Made by a program: the position numbers and the translations under genes. This document shows positions 9,775 through 19,977 of a DNA stretch of 64,000 bases, piece by piece. Source of the DNA: Sphingomonas sp. Leaf22 (GTDB lineage Bacteria > Pseudomonadota > Alphaproteobacteria > Sphingomonadales > Sphingomonadaceae); assembly GCF_001421715.1 (NCBI RefSeq), contig NZ_LMKP01000012.1:374947-438946 (forward strand), given 5' to 3'. The stretch's first letter is position 1, and every line of letters starts with the position of its first letter. Under the pieces are notes generated by a model. It was not told where the DNA came from. It saw only the letters and a list, made by a program, of their open reading frames with translations, and did not search any database.

Positions 9775-10485
9775 TCACCCCGCCGCGACGCCCCCCGCCG
9801 CCGGCTCCAGCGCGTTGATGGCGGCATGGACCCGCGCCTCGATCTCCTCGCGCGGAAGGCCGGGGGGGATCGGATCGAGGAAGCGGATCGTGATGACGCC
9901 CGGTCGATTGGGGCCGGGGCGTCGCATGCAGTGGCCGCTGTCGAGTGCGACCGGGACGACGGCCATGTTCAGCGCCTTGTACAGCCCGGCAAAGCCCGAG
10001 CGGAGCGGCGGGGCTTCGCCGACGGGGACCCGCGTGCCTTCGGGAAAGATCAGGACCGAACGGTTCTGCTTCCGCGCGACGGCGGCTTCCTTCAGCATCT
10101 GGCGCAGCGCCTTGGACGACGCATCGCGGTCCACGCCGATCGCGCCATAGGCACGCGCGGTACGGCCCCAGAAGGGCATGTCGATCAGCTCGCGCTTCAT
10201 GACGATCAGCGGGCCGTCGATCCGCTGCGCCATCTCCAGCGTTTCGAACATCGCCTGATGCTTGACCGCGAACAGATAGGTGCCGGGCGGGCGCGCCCCC
10301 TCTACCCGGACGCGCACGCCCAATATCCAGCGGGCGAGGAAGCGGTGGGTGGCGATCCAGACATGGGCGTGGACGTGCATCGCGCGCTGCCCGAACCATG
10401 CCGAGACCGGCGCGCTCAGCACGATCGGCCCCGAAGCGGCGTAGAACAGGATGCGGAACACCCAGGTGCGGATCCACGCGATCAC
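9775..10485 (-). CDS. plsC: 1-acyl-sn-glycerol-3-phosphate acyltransferase family protein
   Basis: A 236-residue protein. It has an N-terminal membrane segment (residues about 8-28), then the acyltransferase box KHQAMFE, where the usual HX4D has Glu instead of Asp, and the substrate motif FPEGTRV. It should acylate lysophosphatidic acid at the inner membrane. The HX4E variant is seen in several PlsC paralogues, so the exact acceptor is uncertain. Its ATG overlaps the ydcF stop by four bases; it is the last gene of ftsE-ftsX-ydcF-plsC. Confidence 0.88.
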   Translation of the reverse strand: MIAWIRTWVFRILFYAASGPIVLSAPVSAWFGQRAMHVHAHVWIATHRFLARWILGVRVRVEGARPPGTYLFAVKHQAMFETLEMAQRIDGPLIVMKRELIDMPFWGRTARAYGAIGVDRDASSKALRQMLKEAAVARKQNRSVLIFPEGTRVPVGEAPPLRSGFAGLYKALNMAVVPVALDSGHCMRRPGPNRPGVITIRFLDPIPPGLPREEIEARVHAAINALEPAAGGVAAG

Positions 10486-11018
10486 AGATCGATTCCCAGC
10501 CGCATCACCACGCCCCGCACCAGATATTTGTTATATTCGCCGAACAGCAGCGCGAAGCCCGGATGACCGGTCACCGGATCGCGCACGATCTCGACCGAAT
10601 TGCCCAGCGCATGGCGCAACTCCATCGTCGCGCGCGCCATATGCCAGTTCGACGTCACCAGCCGGATCGAGCGATAGCGGTTGCGGCGGACCCACTCGGC
10701 GGTCTCGTCGGCATTGGAGCGGGTGTCGACCGCTTCCTTGCCCAGATCGACGCAGCAGCGGAACAACGCGCGCGGCGCATCGATCGCCGCGGCCAGTTCG
10801 CGCGGGCGGACATCGGGGTCGACGCCGGTGATGAGCATCCGCGGCGCCTGACCCGCCGCCAGCACCGCCAGCCCGCGTTCGATCCGGCCCGACCCGCCGG
10901 TCGGCACGACGACGCCATCGGTCCGCTGTTGCAGCGGGCCGGGCTGCGGCAGGGTCACCGCGAACAGCGCGAAGCCGAGCGCATAGAGCAGCAGCGCGAC
11001 CGAGAAGAGCCGGCCCAT
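10482..11018 (-). CDS. YdcF family (DUF218/ElyC-SanA) protein
   Basis: 178 residues from ATG 11018, which overlaps the ftsX stop as TGATG. An N-terminal membrane anchor (LFSVALLLYALGFALFAVTL) precedes a DUF218 fold: DGVVVPTGGSGRIERGLAVL, PRMLITG, SNADETAEWVR and VTSNWHMARA are the usual blocks. Members include ElyC and SanA, envelope proteins linked to peptidoglycan-precursor lipid carrier control. Its position between cell-division transporter genes and plsC fits an envelope role, but the reaction is unknown. Confidence 0.85.
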   Translation of the reverse strand: MGRLFSVALLLYALGFALFAVTLPQPGPLQQRTDGVVVPTGGSGRIERGLAVLAAGQAPRMLITGVDPDVRPRELAAAIDAPRALFRCCVDLGKEAVDTRSNADETAEWVRRNRYRSIRLVTSNWHMARATMELRHALGNSVEIVRDPVTGHPGFALLFGEYNKYLVRGVVMRLGIDL

Positions 11019-11899
11019 CACAACACCCGCGCCAGCCGCCGCAGTACCGCGATCCGCGCGGCGAACATCGCAAGCAGGGTGAAGGCGACGGGCAGGACGG
11101 CGATGACCAGCCAGTCGAGCGGCCGCAGCGAAACGCCGTCGGCCAGCTGCGAATCGAGCGTCGCCATCCGTTGTCCCAGCAACGCCACCAGCAGCTCGCC
11201 GGCCAGCGCGCCGATCAGCCCGCCGGTCAGCGTATCCTGCCCGATGCGCCGCTGGAACAGGCGCGCGATCTGAAGGTCGGTCGAACCCAGCATGTGCAGG
11301 ATGTCGATCGTTCCGCGGTGCGTATCAAGCCCCGCACGGGCCACCAACAGGACGACCGCCGCCGTGGCGCTCGCCATCACCATCACCAGCCCGAGCGCGG
11401 TCCAGCCGAGCGCCGCGACGAAAGCGCGCACCGGGGCCAGCCACGTCGCATGGCGATCGACGCGGATGCCGTCGCCAACCGCCTTCGCCAGCGCGTCGAC
11501 CCGGGCGACGGTGGCATCGTCGCCGCTGCGCAGATCGACATCGACCATCGCCGGCATCGGCAGGTCGGCGTCCAGCCCCGCCTCGCCCAGCCAGGGTTCG
11601 AGCAGTTCGGCGAGGCGGGCACGGTCAACCTCGTTCGCGCGGGCGACGTCGGCGGAACGGCGCAACCGGCCGAGCAGCGCGGCGGTGACCGCGTCGCGGC
11701 GGGCGGCGTCGCCCTCGATCACCTGGACCGTCAGCCGTGCCGCCAGTTGCCGGTCGAGCGCGCGCCCGGCCCCTCGCGTCGACAGGCCGAGCGCGGCGCT
11801 GAGCGTCGTCAGGAAGATCATGATCGCCATGATCCACACCATCGCCCGCCGCCCCTGTCGGTCGTCGAGCAGCGGTTGCACGGCCGCGCGCCCGATCAT
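11018..11899 (-). CDS. ftsX: Cell division protein FtsX
   Basis: 293 residues from ATG 11899, overlapping the ftsE stop as ATGA. It is the permease-like partner of FtsE: an N-terminal TM (AMVWIMAIMIFLTTLSAALGL), a periplasmic domain of about 120 residues, then three TMs including ALGWTALGLVMVMASATAAVVLLVARA and the C-terminal pair. The cytoplasmic loop DILHMLGSTDLQIARLFQRR before the last helices is the characteristic FtsX block. With FtsE it activates septal peptidoglycan hydrolases. Confidence 0.9.
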   Translation of the reverse strand: MIGRAAVQPLLDDRQGRRAMVWIMAIMIFLTTLSAALGLSTRGAGRALDRQLAARLTVQVIEGDAARRDAVTAALLGRLRRSADVARANEVDRARLAELLEPWLGEAGLDADLPMPAMVDVDLRSGDDATVARVDALAKAVGDGIRVDRHATWLAPVRAFVAALGWTALGLVMVMASATAAVVLLVARAGLDTHRGTIDILHMLGSTDLQIARLFQRRIGQDTLTGGLIGALAGELLVALLGQRMATLDSQLADGVSLRPLDWLVIAVLPVAFTLLAMFAARIAVLRRLARVL

Positions 11900-12576
11900 G
11901 CCGCGTCCGTGGCGGCGAGCAGCCGTCCGGCGTCCAGCTGCATCACCAGCGCATCGGGGACGCGGTGGAGCAGGTGATGGTCGTGGGTCGCCATGACGAC
12001 GGTGGTGCCGAGGCGATTGAGCGAGGCGAACAGCTTGAGCAAGCGTTCGGCCATGATCGGATCGACGTTGCCGGTCGGTTCGTCGGCGATAAGGATTTCC
12101 GGTCGGGTGATGACGGCACGGGCGATGGCGACCCGCTGTTGCTCCCCGCCCGACAGCGTCGGCGGGCGGGCATCGGCACGATCGGTCAGCCCGACCCATG
12201 CCAGCATCTCGGCAACCGGCCCGGCCAGTTCGTCCTCGGGCATGCCGGCGACGCGCAAGGGGAGCGCGATATTGTCGCGGGCGGAGAGATGCGGGACCAG
12301 CCGGAAATCCTGAAACACCACCCCGATCCGCCGCCGGAACCCCGGCAGCCGTTCGCGCGGCGACAGCACCATATCCTCGCCGAACAGCCGGATGACGCCG
12401 CGGCTGGGCCGCTGCGCCAGATAGAGCAGGCGCAACAACGAGGTCTTGCCCGCGCCCGATGCGCCGAGCAGGAAGTGGAACGTACCCTCGCTAAGCGTGA
12501 AGCTGAGGTCGCTCAGCGTTTCCGGCCCGTGACCATAGCGAAGGCCGACATTCTCGAACTGAACGATACTGGCCAC
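11896..12576 (-). CDS. ftsE: Cell division ATP-binding protein FtsE
   Basis: 226 residues from GTG 12576; the frame continues far upstream but the ABC domain begins here. Motifs: Walker A LGASGAGKTS (residues about 37-46), Q-loop VFQDFRL, signature LSGGEQQRVAIARA, Walker B ILIADEP, and the H-loop ATHDHHL. FtsEX couples ATP hydrolysis to cell-wall cleavage at the divisome. First gene of a four-gene minus-strand operon, divergent from the zinc-ribbon protein; the promoters must lie in 12577-12765. Confidence 0.93.
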   Translation of the reverse strand: MASIVQFENVGLRYGHGPETLSDLSFTLSEGTFHFLLGASGAGKTSLLRLLYLAQRPSRGVIRLFGEDMVLSPRERLPGFRRRIGVVFQDFRLVPHLSARDNIALPLRVAGMPEDELAGPVAEMLAWVGLTDRADARPPTLSGGEQQRVAIARAVITRPEILIADEPTGNVDPIMAERLLKLFASLNRLGTTVVMATHDHHLLHRVPDALVMQLDAGRLLAATDAA

Positions 12577-12765
12577 GTGCGCCCTTGGATTCCGCCGGTC
12601 GACCCTGCCAATCGCACATGGGGGCGTTTGTCTCAAGCCGGGCAACATCGCGCCTTGCCCGGATGGCGTCGGGGACGTAGATTCAACGCTTGATTTCAAG
12701 GCGCGCCCGGTTCGCCCCGCATCAGCGGTGGCGCGGCGCGGCTCATGCAGGGGGCAGGGGACGCG

Positions 12766-13605
12766 ATGATCCTCGAATGTACGCAATGCCATATGCGCTA
12801 TCTGGTCGCCGATTCGGCGATCGGACCCGCGGGGCGCACGGTTCGTTGCGCGGGATGCCGGCATAGCTGGTTCCAGCCGCCGGCGATGGTCGATCTGGGC
12901 CACGGTCCGCGTGAGACGCCGCCGCCAGCCGAGCCGGTGCGCGTGCCGCAGCCGGTGGTCGCCGATGCCGTGCCCGACATGCCGCGTGCCGCCCCGGTCG
13001 GCGACTATGCCCCGGCGGCACCGGTCTTCGCCGAATCCGCCTATGCCGCCGATGTGGCGCGGCCGTTGCGGGCGCGCACCGCCGAACCGGCACGGCGCTA
13101 TATCGACCCCGATGCCGAACGCGCCGAGCGGGGCGAGACGGTCAGCGCCTTTGCCCATCAGCCGCCGTTCGTACCGCGCCGCAATCCCGCGCGCCGTCGC
13201 ACCGCGATCGCGGTAGCCGCCGGCGTCGCGATGCTCGCCGCGACGGGGGCGATCCTGTACACCGGCACGCCGGGCATCGCCGAGCAACTGGGCCTGCCGA
13301 TCGCGACCAATGCCGATGCGGCGCTGAAATTCGCCATCAACACGCCCGAACGGCGGCTGTTGTCGAGCGGCAACGAATTGTTCGCGGTTTCGGGCAAGAT
13401 CATCAACGAAACCGGCAGCCGCCAGCGGATTCCCGATATTCGCGCGGTGCTGAAGGACGATCAGGATCGCAGCGTCTATAGCTGGACGATCAAGCCGCAG
13501 ACGCGGGCGATCGGACCGAGCGGCAGCCTGAGTTTCAACAGCGCGGCGCTGGACGTTCCGGCGAATGCGAAGGAACTCGAACTGAGCTTCGCGTCGGGAC
13601 TGTAG
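12766..13605 (+). CDS. MJ0042 zinc-ribbon / DUF3426 membrane protein
   Basis: 279 residues from ATG 12766. The extreme N-terminus is a zinc ribbon with C5/C8 (CTQC) and C28/C31 (CAGC), matching the MJ0042-type finger. A Pro/Ala-rich linker follows, then one TM at about 146-166 and a DUF3426-type beta domain ([27 protein letters not shown]). This topology puts the finger in the cytoplasm and the C-terminal domain in the periplasm. The function is not established; in alphaproteobacteria it is often next to ftsEX, as here. Confidence 0.85.
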   Translation: MILECTQCHMRYLVADSAIGPAGRTVRCAGCRHSWFQPPAMVDLGHGPRETPPPAEPVRVPQPVVADAVPDMPRAAPVGDYAPAAPVFAESAYAADVARPLRARTAEPARRYIDPDAERAERGETVSAFAHQPPFVPRRNPARRRTAIAVAAGVAMLAATGAILYTGTPGIAEQLGLPIATNADAALKFAINTPERRLLSSGNELFAVSGKIINETGSRQRIPDIRAVLKDDQDRSVYSWTIKPQTRAIGPSGSLSFNSAALDVPANAKELELSFASGL

Positions 13606-13693
13606 GCGGCGGGATCGCGGTAAGGGGGCAGGAGCGCCCGCTCCCCATGACCGATGCCTTGCGTTCGGCGGCGGCATTTGCCAGTGCCGCACC

Positions 13694-14788
13694 ATGAACG
13701 CGCCTGCTCCCAAGCCCTGGATTCTCGACATCGCTCCTTATGTCCCCGGCCGGTCGAAGACCGACGACGGGCGGCAGGTGGCGAAATTGTCGTCGAACGA
13801 AAACCCGCTCGGCACCTCGCCGCATGCCCGCGCGGCCTTTGCCACCGCCGACCGCAGTCTCGAACGCTATCCCGATGCCGGGGCGGCCGATCTGCGCGCG
13901 GCGATCGGGCAGGCGCATGGGCTGGACCTGGCCCGGATCATCTATGGCACCGGGTCGGACGAGGTGCTGCATCTGGCGGCCGGGGCCTATGCGGGTCAGG
14001 GCGACGAGGTGATCTTCGTCCGCTACGGCTTTGCGGTCTATGAGATCGCGGCGCGGCGGGTCGGTGCGACGCCGGTGATCGCACCCGACAGGGACCATGC
14101 GACCGATGTCGACGCGATCCTCGCCTGCGTGACCGATCGGACCCGCGTGGTGTTCGTGGCCAATCCCAACAACCCGACCGGCACCTTTTCCCCCCGGTCG
14201 GAAATCGCCCGGCTGCATGCGGGCCTGCCGCCGCACGTGCTGCTGGTCCTCGATCAGGCCTATGCCGAATATCTCGACGCGGCCGAGGACGATCACGGGC
14301 TGGAACTGGCGAGGACGCAGCCGAACGTGCTGGTCACGCGGACCTTTTCGAAGATCCATGGCCTTGCCGCTGAACGGATCGGATGGGGCTATGGTTCAGC
14401 AGAGGCGATCGATGCGATGCACCGCATCCGTGCGCCGTTCAACGTGACCACCGCCGGGCAGCAGGCGGCGATCGCCGCGATCCGCGACAAGGGGTTCGTC
14501 GAGGCGAGCCGCGAACATAACCGCCAGTGGCGGACGTGGTTCGAGGGCGAGATCGCGGCGATGGGCAATGCAGGCCTGCGCGCGGTACCGTCCAAGGCCA
14601 ATTTCGTGCTGGTGCTGTTCGACGGGCCGGTCGGCGCGGGCGATGCGTATCAGGCGTTGATGGACCGGGGCTTCATCGTTCGCTGGCTGCCCGGACAGGG
14701 GCTGGCCAATGGCCTGCGCATCTCGATCGGGACCGAGGCGGAGGTGCGCGGCGTCGCCGCCGCCCTGCGCGAGATCGTGGGCGGCTGA
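13694..14788 (+). CDS. hisC: Histidinol-phosphate aminotransferase
   Basis: A 364-residue fold-type I aminotransferase. The N-terminal IAPYVPGRS and [10 protein letters not shown] motifs, [33 protein letters not shown] and the PLP-lysine block [17 protein letters not shown] with C-terminal [16 protein letters not shown] are typical of HisC. It probably also serves aromatic amino-acid transamination because it is fused by a TGATG overlap to tyrA. It catalyses imidazole-acetol phosphate to histidinol phosphate, using glutamate. Confidence 0.9.
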   Translation: MNAPAPKPWILDIAPYVPGRSKTDDGRQVAKLSSNENPLGTSPHARAAFATADRSLERYPDAGAADLRAAIGQAHGLDLARIIYGTGSDEVLHLAAGAYAGQGDEVIFVRYGFAVYEIAARRVGATPVIAPDRDHATDVDAILACVTDRTRVVFVANPNNPTGTFSPRSEIARLHAGLPPHVLLVLDQAYAEYLDAAEDDHGLELARTQPNVLVTRTFSKIHGLAAERIGWGYGSAEAIDAMHRIRAPFNVTTAGQQAAIAAIRDKGFVEASREHNRQWRTWFEGEIAAMGNAGLRAVPSKANFVLVLFDGPVGAGDAYQALMDRGFIVRWLPGQGLANGLRISIGTEAEVRGVAAALREIVGG

Positions 14789-15696
14789 TGCTGCCCTTTT
14801 CCCGCGTCGCCATCATCGGGCTGGGGCTGATCGGATCGTCGATCGCGCGGGCGGTGCGTGCGGAAATGCCGACGGTGCGGCTAACCGGGCATGATGCCTC
14901 TCCGCAAGCGCGTGAGCAGGTGCGGGCGCTGGGGATCGTCGACGACTGCACCGATCATGCCGGGGCGGCGGTGATCGATGCCGATCTGGTCATCCTGTGC
15001 GTGCCGGTGGGGGCAATCGGTGCGGTCGCCGCCGAGATCGCCGACGACCTGCCGGCAGGCGCGATCGTCAGCGACGTCGGATCGAGCAAGGCCGGGGTGG
15101 CCGCCGCCTTTGCCGAGGTGTTGCCGGGCGTGACGGTCGTCCCGGCGCATCCGGTGGCGGGGACCGAGCGCAGCGGGCCGGATGCGGGCTTCGCGACGCT
15201 GTTTCGGGGGCGGTGGTGCATCCTGACCCCGGCGGCCGATGCCGATCCGATAGCGGTGGAGCGGGTCGCCGAGTTCTGGCGGCGGCTGGGTGCCGAGATC
15301 GACACGATGGACGCGGCGCATCACGATCTGGTGCTGGCGGTGACCAGCCATTTGCCGCACCTGATCGCCTATACCATCGTCGGTACCGCATCCGACCTCG
15401 AAACGGTGACGCAGAGCGAGGTCATCAAATATTCGGCCGGGGGGTTTCGCGATTTCACCCGCATCGCCGCGTCGGACCCGACGATGTGGCGCGACGTGTT
15501 CCTTGCCAACAAGGACGCGGTGCTGGCGATGCTCCAGCGTTTTTCGGAGGACCTGTCGGCGCTGCAACGAGCGATCCGGTGGGACAAGGGCGACGAGCTG
15601 TTCGACCTGTTCACCCGGACCCGCGCGATCCGCCGGTCGATCGTCGAGCAGGGGCAGGACGACGCCCGCGAGGATTTCGGGCGCGATCACGGGTAG
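14788..15696 (+). CDS. tyrA: Prephenate/arogenate dehydrogenase
   Basis: 302 residues from ATG 14788, sharing a base with the hisC stop. The Rossmann motif GLGLIGSSIA lies at residues 11-20. The TyrA-specific HPVAGTERSGP block with its catalytic His, TSHLPHLIAYTIVG, and SAGGFRDFTRIAASDP are present. It oxidatively decarboxylates prephenate or arogenate on the way to tyrosine. The hisC-tyrA pair is an aromatic/histidine aminotransferase-dehydrogenase operon. Confidence 0.92.
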   Translation: MLPFSRVAIIGLGLIGSSIARAVRAEMPTVRLTGHDASPQAREQVRALGIVDDCTDHAGAAVIDADLVILCVPVGAIGAVAAEIADDLPAGAIVSDVGSSKAGVAAAFAEVLPGVTVVPAHPVAGTERSGPDAGFATLFRGRWCILTPAADADPIAVERVAEFWRRLGAEIDTMDAAHHDLVLAVTSHLPHLIAYTIVGTASDLETVTQSEVIKYSAGGFRDFTRIAASDPTMWRDVFLANKDAVLAMLQRFSEDLSALQRAIRWDKGDELFDLFTRTRAIRRSIVEQGQDDAREDFGRDHG

Positions 15697-15720
15697 GGTT
15701 CCGACACCCATACCGACAAC

Positions 15721-15801
15721 GTCACCCCAGCGAAGGCTGGGGTCTCACGCGGTTCCTGCTATATGCTATCACCGAGAGACCCCAGCCTGCGCTGGGGTGA
15801 C
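15721..15801. terminator. REP-like doublet, probable bidirectional terminator
   Basis: Two self-complementary units (15721-15747 and 15776-15801) containing CCCCAGCGAAGGCTGGGG and CCCCAGCCTGCGCTGGGG face each other as an inverted pair. The element sits between the converging ends of tyrA and the CocE-type hydrolase gene, so it could stop transcription from both sides. It belongs to the REP-like family A. Confidence 0.6.
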
Positions 15802-15824
15802 GTGTATGGTTCGGGCGACTGACT

Positions 15825-17753
15825 TTACTTCGCCGGCACCACCGGCAGCCACACCGCGCTTGGGCTGGCACCACCCCGTTCGATCGTGACCGTCGCCTTC
15901 TTGTACGCGTCCTTGGGGGCGGTGAAAATGTTCGGGACATAGGTTTGCGGGTTGCGATCGTAGAGCGGGAACAGCGACGATTGCACCTGTACCATGATGC
16001 GGTGGCCCGGCTGGAACACATGGTTCACCGTCGGCAGGCGGAAGCGATAGCGTTGCGTCCTGTTCGCCGGGATCGCCGACGGTTTGGCCATGTCGTTGCG
16101 ATAGCGGCCGCGGAAAATATCGAGGCTGATCGGTAGCTGATAGCCGCCCATTGCCGGTTCGCCCGGCACGACGTCGGGATAGACGTCGATGACCTTCACC
16201 ACGAAATCGCCGTCGGTGCCGGTCGTTTTGGCGAAGATGTCGGCGATCGGCGCGCCCGACACCTTGACCGGTTGGGTCAGGACCGGGGTCTGGTAGGTCA
16301 TGACGTCGGTGCGGCCATCGGCATGGCGCTGGTCGCTGACCAGCCACGCCTTCCACCGGCCATCGTCGAAATTGACCGGGCGCGACAGGTGCGGAACCGG
16401 CTTGGCGGGGTCGGAGACATAGCTATCGCCGCCGGGCTTGGCAGGTGCGAAGCCGAGATCACCGTCGCCGCCCAGATAGATCGGCTTGAGCGGCGCGGCG
16501 CAGCCCTTCTCGCAGGCGAGCGGCCAGTCGGGCAGCTCGTCCCAGTGGTTCTCACCGGTATTGTAGATCAGCGCCTGTGGCGGGGTGAAGGCGGGGCGGC
16601 CGTCGCGCAGATACTGATCGAAGAACGGGAACAGATACTTTTCCCGCCATTGCAGCGCGGTATCGCCGTTGAACTTCAGGTCGCCCAGCGTCGAGCCGTC
16701 GTAATTGGCACCGCTGTGCCGCCATGGGCCCATCACCAGAAAATTGTTGCCGCCCTTGCCCTTGGCCTTCAGCGCCTCCCATGCGGTGATCGCGCCGTAC
16801 ATATCCTCCTGATCCCATAGCCCCTGTTCCCACATGGTCGGCACGTTGGAGGGGTTGGCGGCGAGCAGCTTGTCGAGCGCCTGGCCCTGCCAATAGGCGT
16901 CGTAGGACGGGTGCGCGACGAAACGCTGCCAGAAAGGGAGCTGGGCATAGCCCGACGCCTTGGCCCAGTCGTTCGCCGAGCCGACGTTCCGGAACTGGTC
17001 GTAATCGTCATAGGTCGTGGACGGCGGGGCGGCACCGGCGCCCTTATAGCCGGTCTGGCTGCCGATCCAGCCGATATTGGCGAGGCGGAACGCGCCGTAA
17101 TGGAACCAGTCGTCGCCCATCCAGCCGTCGATCATCGGGCTTTCGGGCGCGGTGACCTTGAGCGCGGGATGCGGGGCGAGCAGCGCCATGACGACGGTGA
17201 AGCCTTCGTAGGACGAACCGAGCATGCCGACACGGCCGTTGCTTTCGGGCAGGTTCGCCTTGTTCACCAGCCAGTCGATCGTATCATAGGCATCGGTGAC
17301 GTGATCGACATCGGTTGGGTTGAGCGGGCCGCGGACCGGGCGGGTCACGACATACTCGCCCTCCGACCCGTATTTGCCGCGAATGTCCTGGAACACACGG
17401 ATATATCCGGCGCGGGTAAAGACCTCGTCGCCCTGCGGCAGCGTCGCGACATAGCTGGTGCTGTCGGCGCGGGCGACGCGGCCCGACGCATTATAGGGGG
17501 TGCGGGTCAGCAGGATCGGGGCGTTCACCGCACCCTTCGGGATCATGATGACCGTGTGCAGCTTCACCCCGTCGCGCATCGGGACCATCACTTCGCGCTT
17601 CACATAGTCATATTTGTCGGTCGGCGGCACGAAGTTCGCCGGGATGTCGCCCTTGGCCGGCCAGATGTCGGGGCCGGGGGCGGCGGTCTGCGCCGCGAGC
17701 GACGACGCGCCAAGGGCAAGGGTGCAGGCAAGGAGAAGCGGGCGGATACGCAT
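15825..17753 (-). CDS. Secreted CocE/NonD-family hydrolase (alpha-amino-acid ester hydrolase type)
   Basis: 642 residues from ATG 17753, with a Sec signal peptide (RPLLLACTLALGASSLAAQT). The alpha/beta-hydrolase core has the nucleophile motif GSSYEGF, an Asp-containing segment LWDQEDMYGA and the catalytic His in GPWRHSG. A C-terminal jelly-roll domain (PEPX_C-like, from about residue 420) completes the X-Pro dipeptidyl-peptidase/CocE/AEH architecture. Tyr after the Ser in GxSYxG is typical of alpha-amino-acid ester hydrolases. The likely role is periplasmic ester or amide hydrolysis; the substrate is unknown. Confidence 0.88.
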   Translation of the reverse strand: MRIRPLLLACTLALGASSLAAQTAAPGPDIWPAKGDIPANFVPPTDKYDYVKREVMVPMRDGVKLHTVIMIPKGAVNAPILLTRTPYNASGRVARADSTSYVATLPQGDEVFTRAGYIRVFQDIRGKYGSEGEYVVTRPVRGPLNPTDVDHVTDAYDTIDWLVNKANLPESNGRVGMLGSSYEGFTVVMALLAPHPALKVTAPESPMIDGWMGDDWFHYGAFRLANIGWIGSQTGYKGAGAAPPSTTYDDYDQFRNVGSANDWAKASGYAQLPFWQRFVAHPSYDAYWQGQALDKLLAANPSNVPTMWEQGLWDQEDMYGAITAWEALKAKGKGGNNFLVMGPWRHSGANYDGSTLGDLKFNGDTALQWREKYLFPFFDQYLRDGRPAFTPPQALIYNTGENHWDELPDWPLACEKGCAAPLKPIYLGGDGDLGFAPAKPGGDSYVSDPAKPVPHLSRPVNFDDGRWKAWLVSDQRHADGRTDVMTYQTPVLTQPVKVSGAPIADIFAKTTGTDGDFVVKVIDVYPDVVPGEPAMGGYQLPISLDIFRGRYRNDMAKPSAIPANRTQRYRFRLPTVNHVFQPGHRIMVQVQSSLFPLYDRNPQTYVPNIFTAPKDAYKKATVTIERGGASPSAVWLPVVPAK

Positions 17754-17943
17754 GGGAACGAGGACTCCTGACCGTGTCGCCGGGCGGCGATGCGATGATG
17801 TCACATCGTTCGGCGGACCGTCGGGGAAGTCAACATCCCGATCGGCATATCCGCGCCAAAGGTCACAAAGGTCACACTCGCACGCCGTTCGTGCGACGCG
17901 GTGCATCCGGTGGCGGAGCGACGGCTCCACCACCGGACCGAGG

Positions 17944-19908
17944 TTATGCGCCCTGCGGCGTTGGCGATCCGAAGGGGCCGCGGGGGCGGCGGGTCTTTGG
18001 GATCGAGGTGCCACCGGCGGCCAGCGGGGTGGACGGCGTGCCTTCGTCGCGGCCGATATCCTCGCCCGCGATCAGGCGCTTGATCTCGTCGCCCGACAGG
18101 GTTTCGAATTCGAGTAGCGCGCCGGCCAGCAGGTGCAGCTGATCGACATGGTCGGTCAGCAGCTTGCGGGCGCGGTCCAGACCGCCTTCGACGATACGCT
18201 TGATCTCGCTGTCGATCAGTTCGGCGGTCTTGTTCGACATCCGCGCCGGGGCCGACGACGAATAGCCGAGGAAGCTTTCGCCCTGCGGTTCGCCATATTC
18301 GACCGGACCCACCGCATCGGACATGCCCCAGCGGGTGACCATGTCACGGGCGAGCGACGTCGCCTGCTGAATGTCGCCCGACGCGCCCGACGACACCTTG
18401 TCATAGCCGAAGATGATTTCCTCGGCGATGCGGCCACCCATCGCGACCGACAGGTTCGCGTACATCTTGTCACGATGATAGCTGTACGAATCGCGTTCCG
18501 GCAGGCGCATCACCATGCCCAGCGCACGACCGCGTGGGATGATCGTCGCCTTGTGGATCGGGTCCGACGCCGGTTCGTGGAGCGAGACGATGGCATGGCC
18601 GGCCTCGTGATAGGCGGTCATCCGCTTTTCGTCGTCGGTCATGACCATCGAGCGCCGTTCGGCACCCATCATGACCTTGTCCTTCGCTTCCTCGAACTCC
18701 TGGTTCGCGACGAGGCGCTTGCCCTTGCGCGCCGCGGTCAGCGCCGCTTCGTTGACGAGGTTGGCGAGGTCGGCACCCGAGAAGCCCGGCGTACCGCGCG
18801 CGATGACGCGCGGATCGACGTCGGGGGCCAGCGGCACCTTCTTCATATGGACCTGCAGGATCTTGATCCGGCCCTCGATATCGGGGCGGGGGACGACGAC
18901 CTGACGATCGAAGCGGCCCGGCCGCAGCAGCGCGGGATCGAGCACGTCGGGACGGTTGGTCGCGGCGACGATGATGATGCCTTCGTTCGCCTCGAACCCG
19001 TCCATTTCGACCAGCAGCTGGTTCAGCGTCTGCTCGCGTTCGTCATTGCCGTTGCCGAGACCTGCGCCGCGATGACGGCCGACCGCGTCGATTTCGTCGA
19101 TGAAGACGATGCACGGGGCCGATTTCTTGGCCTGTTCGAACATATCGCGGACGCGGCTGGCACCGACGCCGACGAACATCTCGACGAAGTCCGAACCCGA
19201 AATGGTGAAGAACGGCACGCCGGCCTCCCCCGCGATGGCGCGGGCGAGCAGCGTCTTGCCGGTGCCGGGCGAGCCGACCAGCAATGCGCCCTTCGGAATC
19301 TTGCCGCCCAACCGTGCGAACTTGGTCGGGTCCTTGAGGAAGTCGACGATTTCGGTCAGCTCGGCGCGTGCTTCGTCGATGCCGGCGACATCGTCGAAGG
19401 TGACCTTGCCTTCCTTCTGCGTCAGCATCCGGGCGCGCGATTTGCCGAAGCCCATCGCGCCGCCACCGCCGCCGCCCTTCTGCATCTGGCGCAGGACGAC
19501 GAAGGCGATGCCGAGGAACAGCAGGAACGGCAGCGACTGGTACAACATGACCAGCCAAATATTCGGCCCTTCGTCGGGGCGCGCGTTCATGACGACGTTC
19601 TTCGCGCGCAGCCGTTCGATCAGGTTGGGATCGTTCAGCGCGTTGGTGCGGAACTTGTCGTCATTGGTGTAGGTGCCGGTGATGGTGGTCGTCGCGATGT
19701 TGACGTCGCGGACCGACCCTTCGTCGACCTTGTTCAGGAAGGTCGAATACGGGATCACCTGCCCCTGATTCTGCGTCGAGGGACCGTTGAACAACTGGAC
19801 GAAGATCGCCAGCGATACGAGGATGCCGACCCAGATCAACAGGCTCTTCATCCACGGATTGCCGCCGCCATTGTTGTCGGGGCCGTTCTGCTTGTCGTTG
19901 TCGTTCAT
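17944..19908 (-). CDS. ftsH: ATP-dependent zinc metalloprotease FtsH
   Basis: 654 residues. TM1 at about 19-37 and TM2 at about 120-142 bracket a periplasmic domain. The AAA module has Walker [14 protein letters not shown], Walker [10 protein letters not shown] and the second-region-of-homology [11 protein letters not shown]. The protease domain has the zinc motif HEAGH. It degrades membrane and regulatory proteins at the inner membrane. The C-terminus, rich in Gly/Pro/Arg, is typical of sphingomonads. It is followed upstream on the same strand by tilS, a widespread pairing. Confidence 0.97.
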   Translation of the reverse strand: MNDNDKQNGPDNNGGGNPWMKSLLIWVGILVSLAIFVQLFNGPSTQNQGQVIPYSTFLNKVDEGSVRDVNIATTTITGTYTNDDKFRTNALNDPNLIERLRAKNVVMNARPDEGPNIWLVMLYQSLPFLLFLGIAFVVLRQMQKGGGGGGAMGFGKSRARMLTQKEGKVTFDDVAGIDEARAELTEIVDFLKDPTKFARLGGKIPKGALLVGSPGTGKTLLARAIAGEAGVPFFTISGSDFVEMFVGVGASRVRDMFEQAKKSAPCIVFIDEIDAVGRHRGAGLGNGNDEREQTLNQLLVEMDGFEANEGIIIVAATNRPDVLDPALLRPGRFDRQVVVPRPDIEGRIKILQVHMKKVPLAPDVDPRVIARGTPGFSGADLANLVNEAALTAARKGKRLVANQEFEEAKDKVMMGAERRSMVMTDDEKRMTAYHEAGHAIVSLHEPASDPIHKATIIPRGRALGMVMRLPERDSYSYHRDKMYANLSVAMGGRIAEEIIFGYDKVSSGASGDIQQATSLARDMVTRWGMSDAVGPVEYGEPQGESFLGYSSSAPARMSNKTAELIDSEIKRIVEGGLDRARKLLTDHVDQLHLLAGALLEFETLSGDEIKRLIAGEDIGRDEGTPSTPLAAGGTSIPKTRRPRGPFGSPTPQGA

Positions 19909-19977
19909 GCGGACGTGTTACCTCTCAGTAACCACAAGATAGGCCAGCGAAGGTTAATGACAATGGAACAACGTCGA

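Noticed and set aside
12577..13731. Long minus-strand frame continuing upstream of ftsE
   Set aside because: The ABC domain starts at GTG 12576; the extra 380 residues are Arg/Pro-rich antisense of the zinc-ribbon gene.
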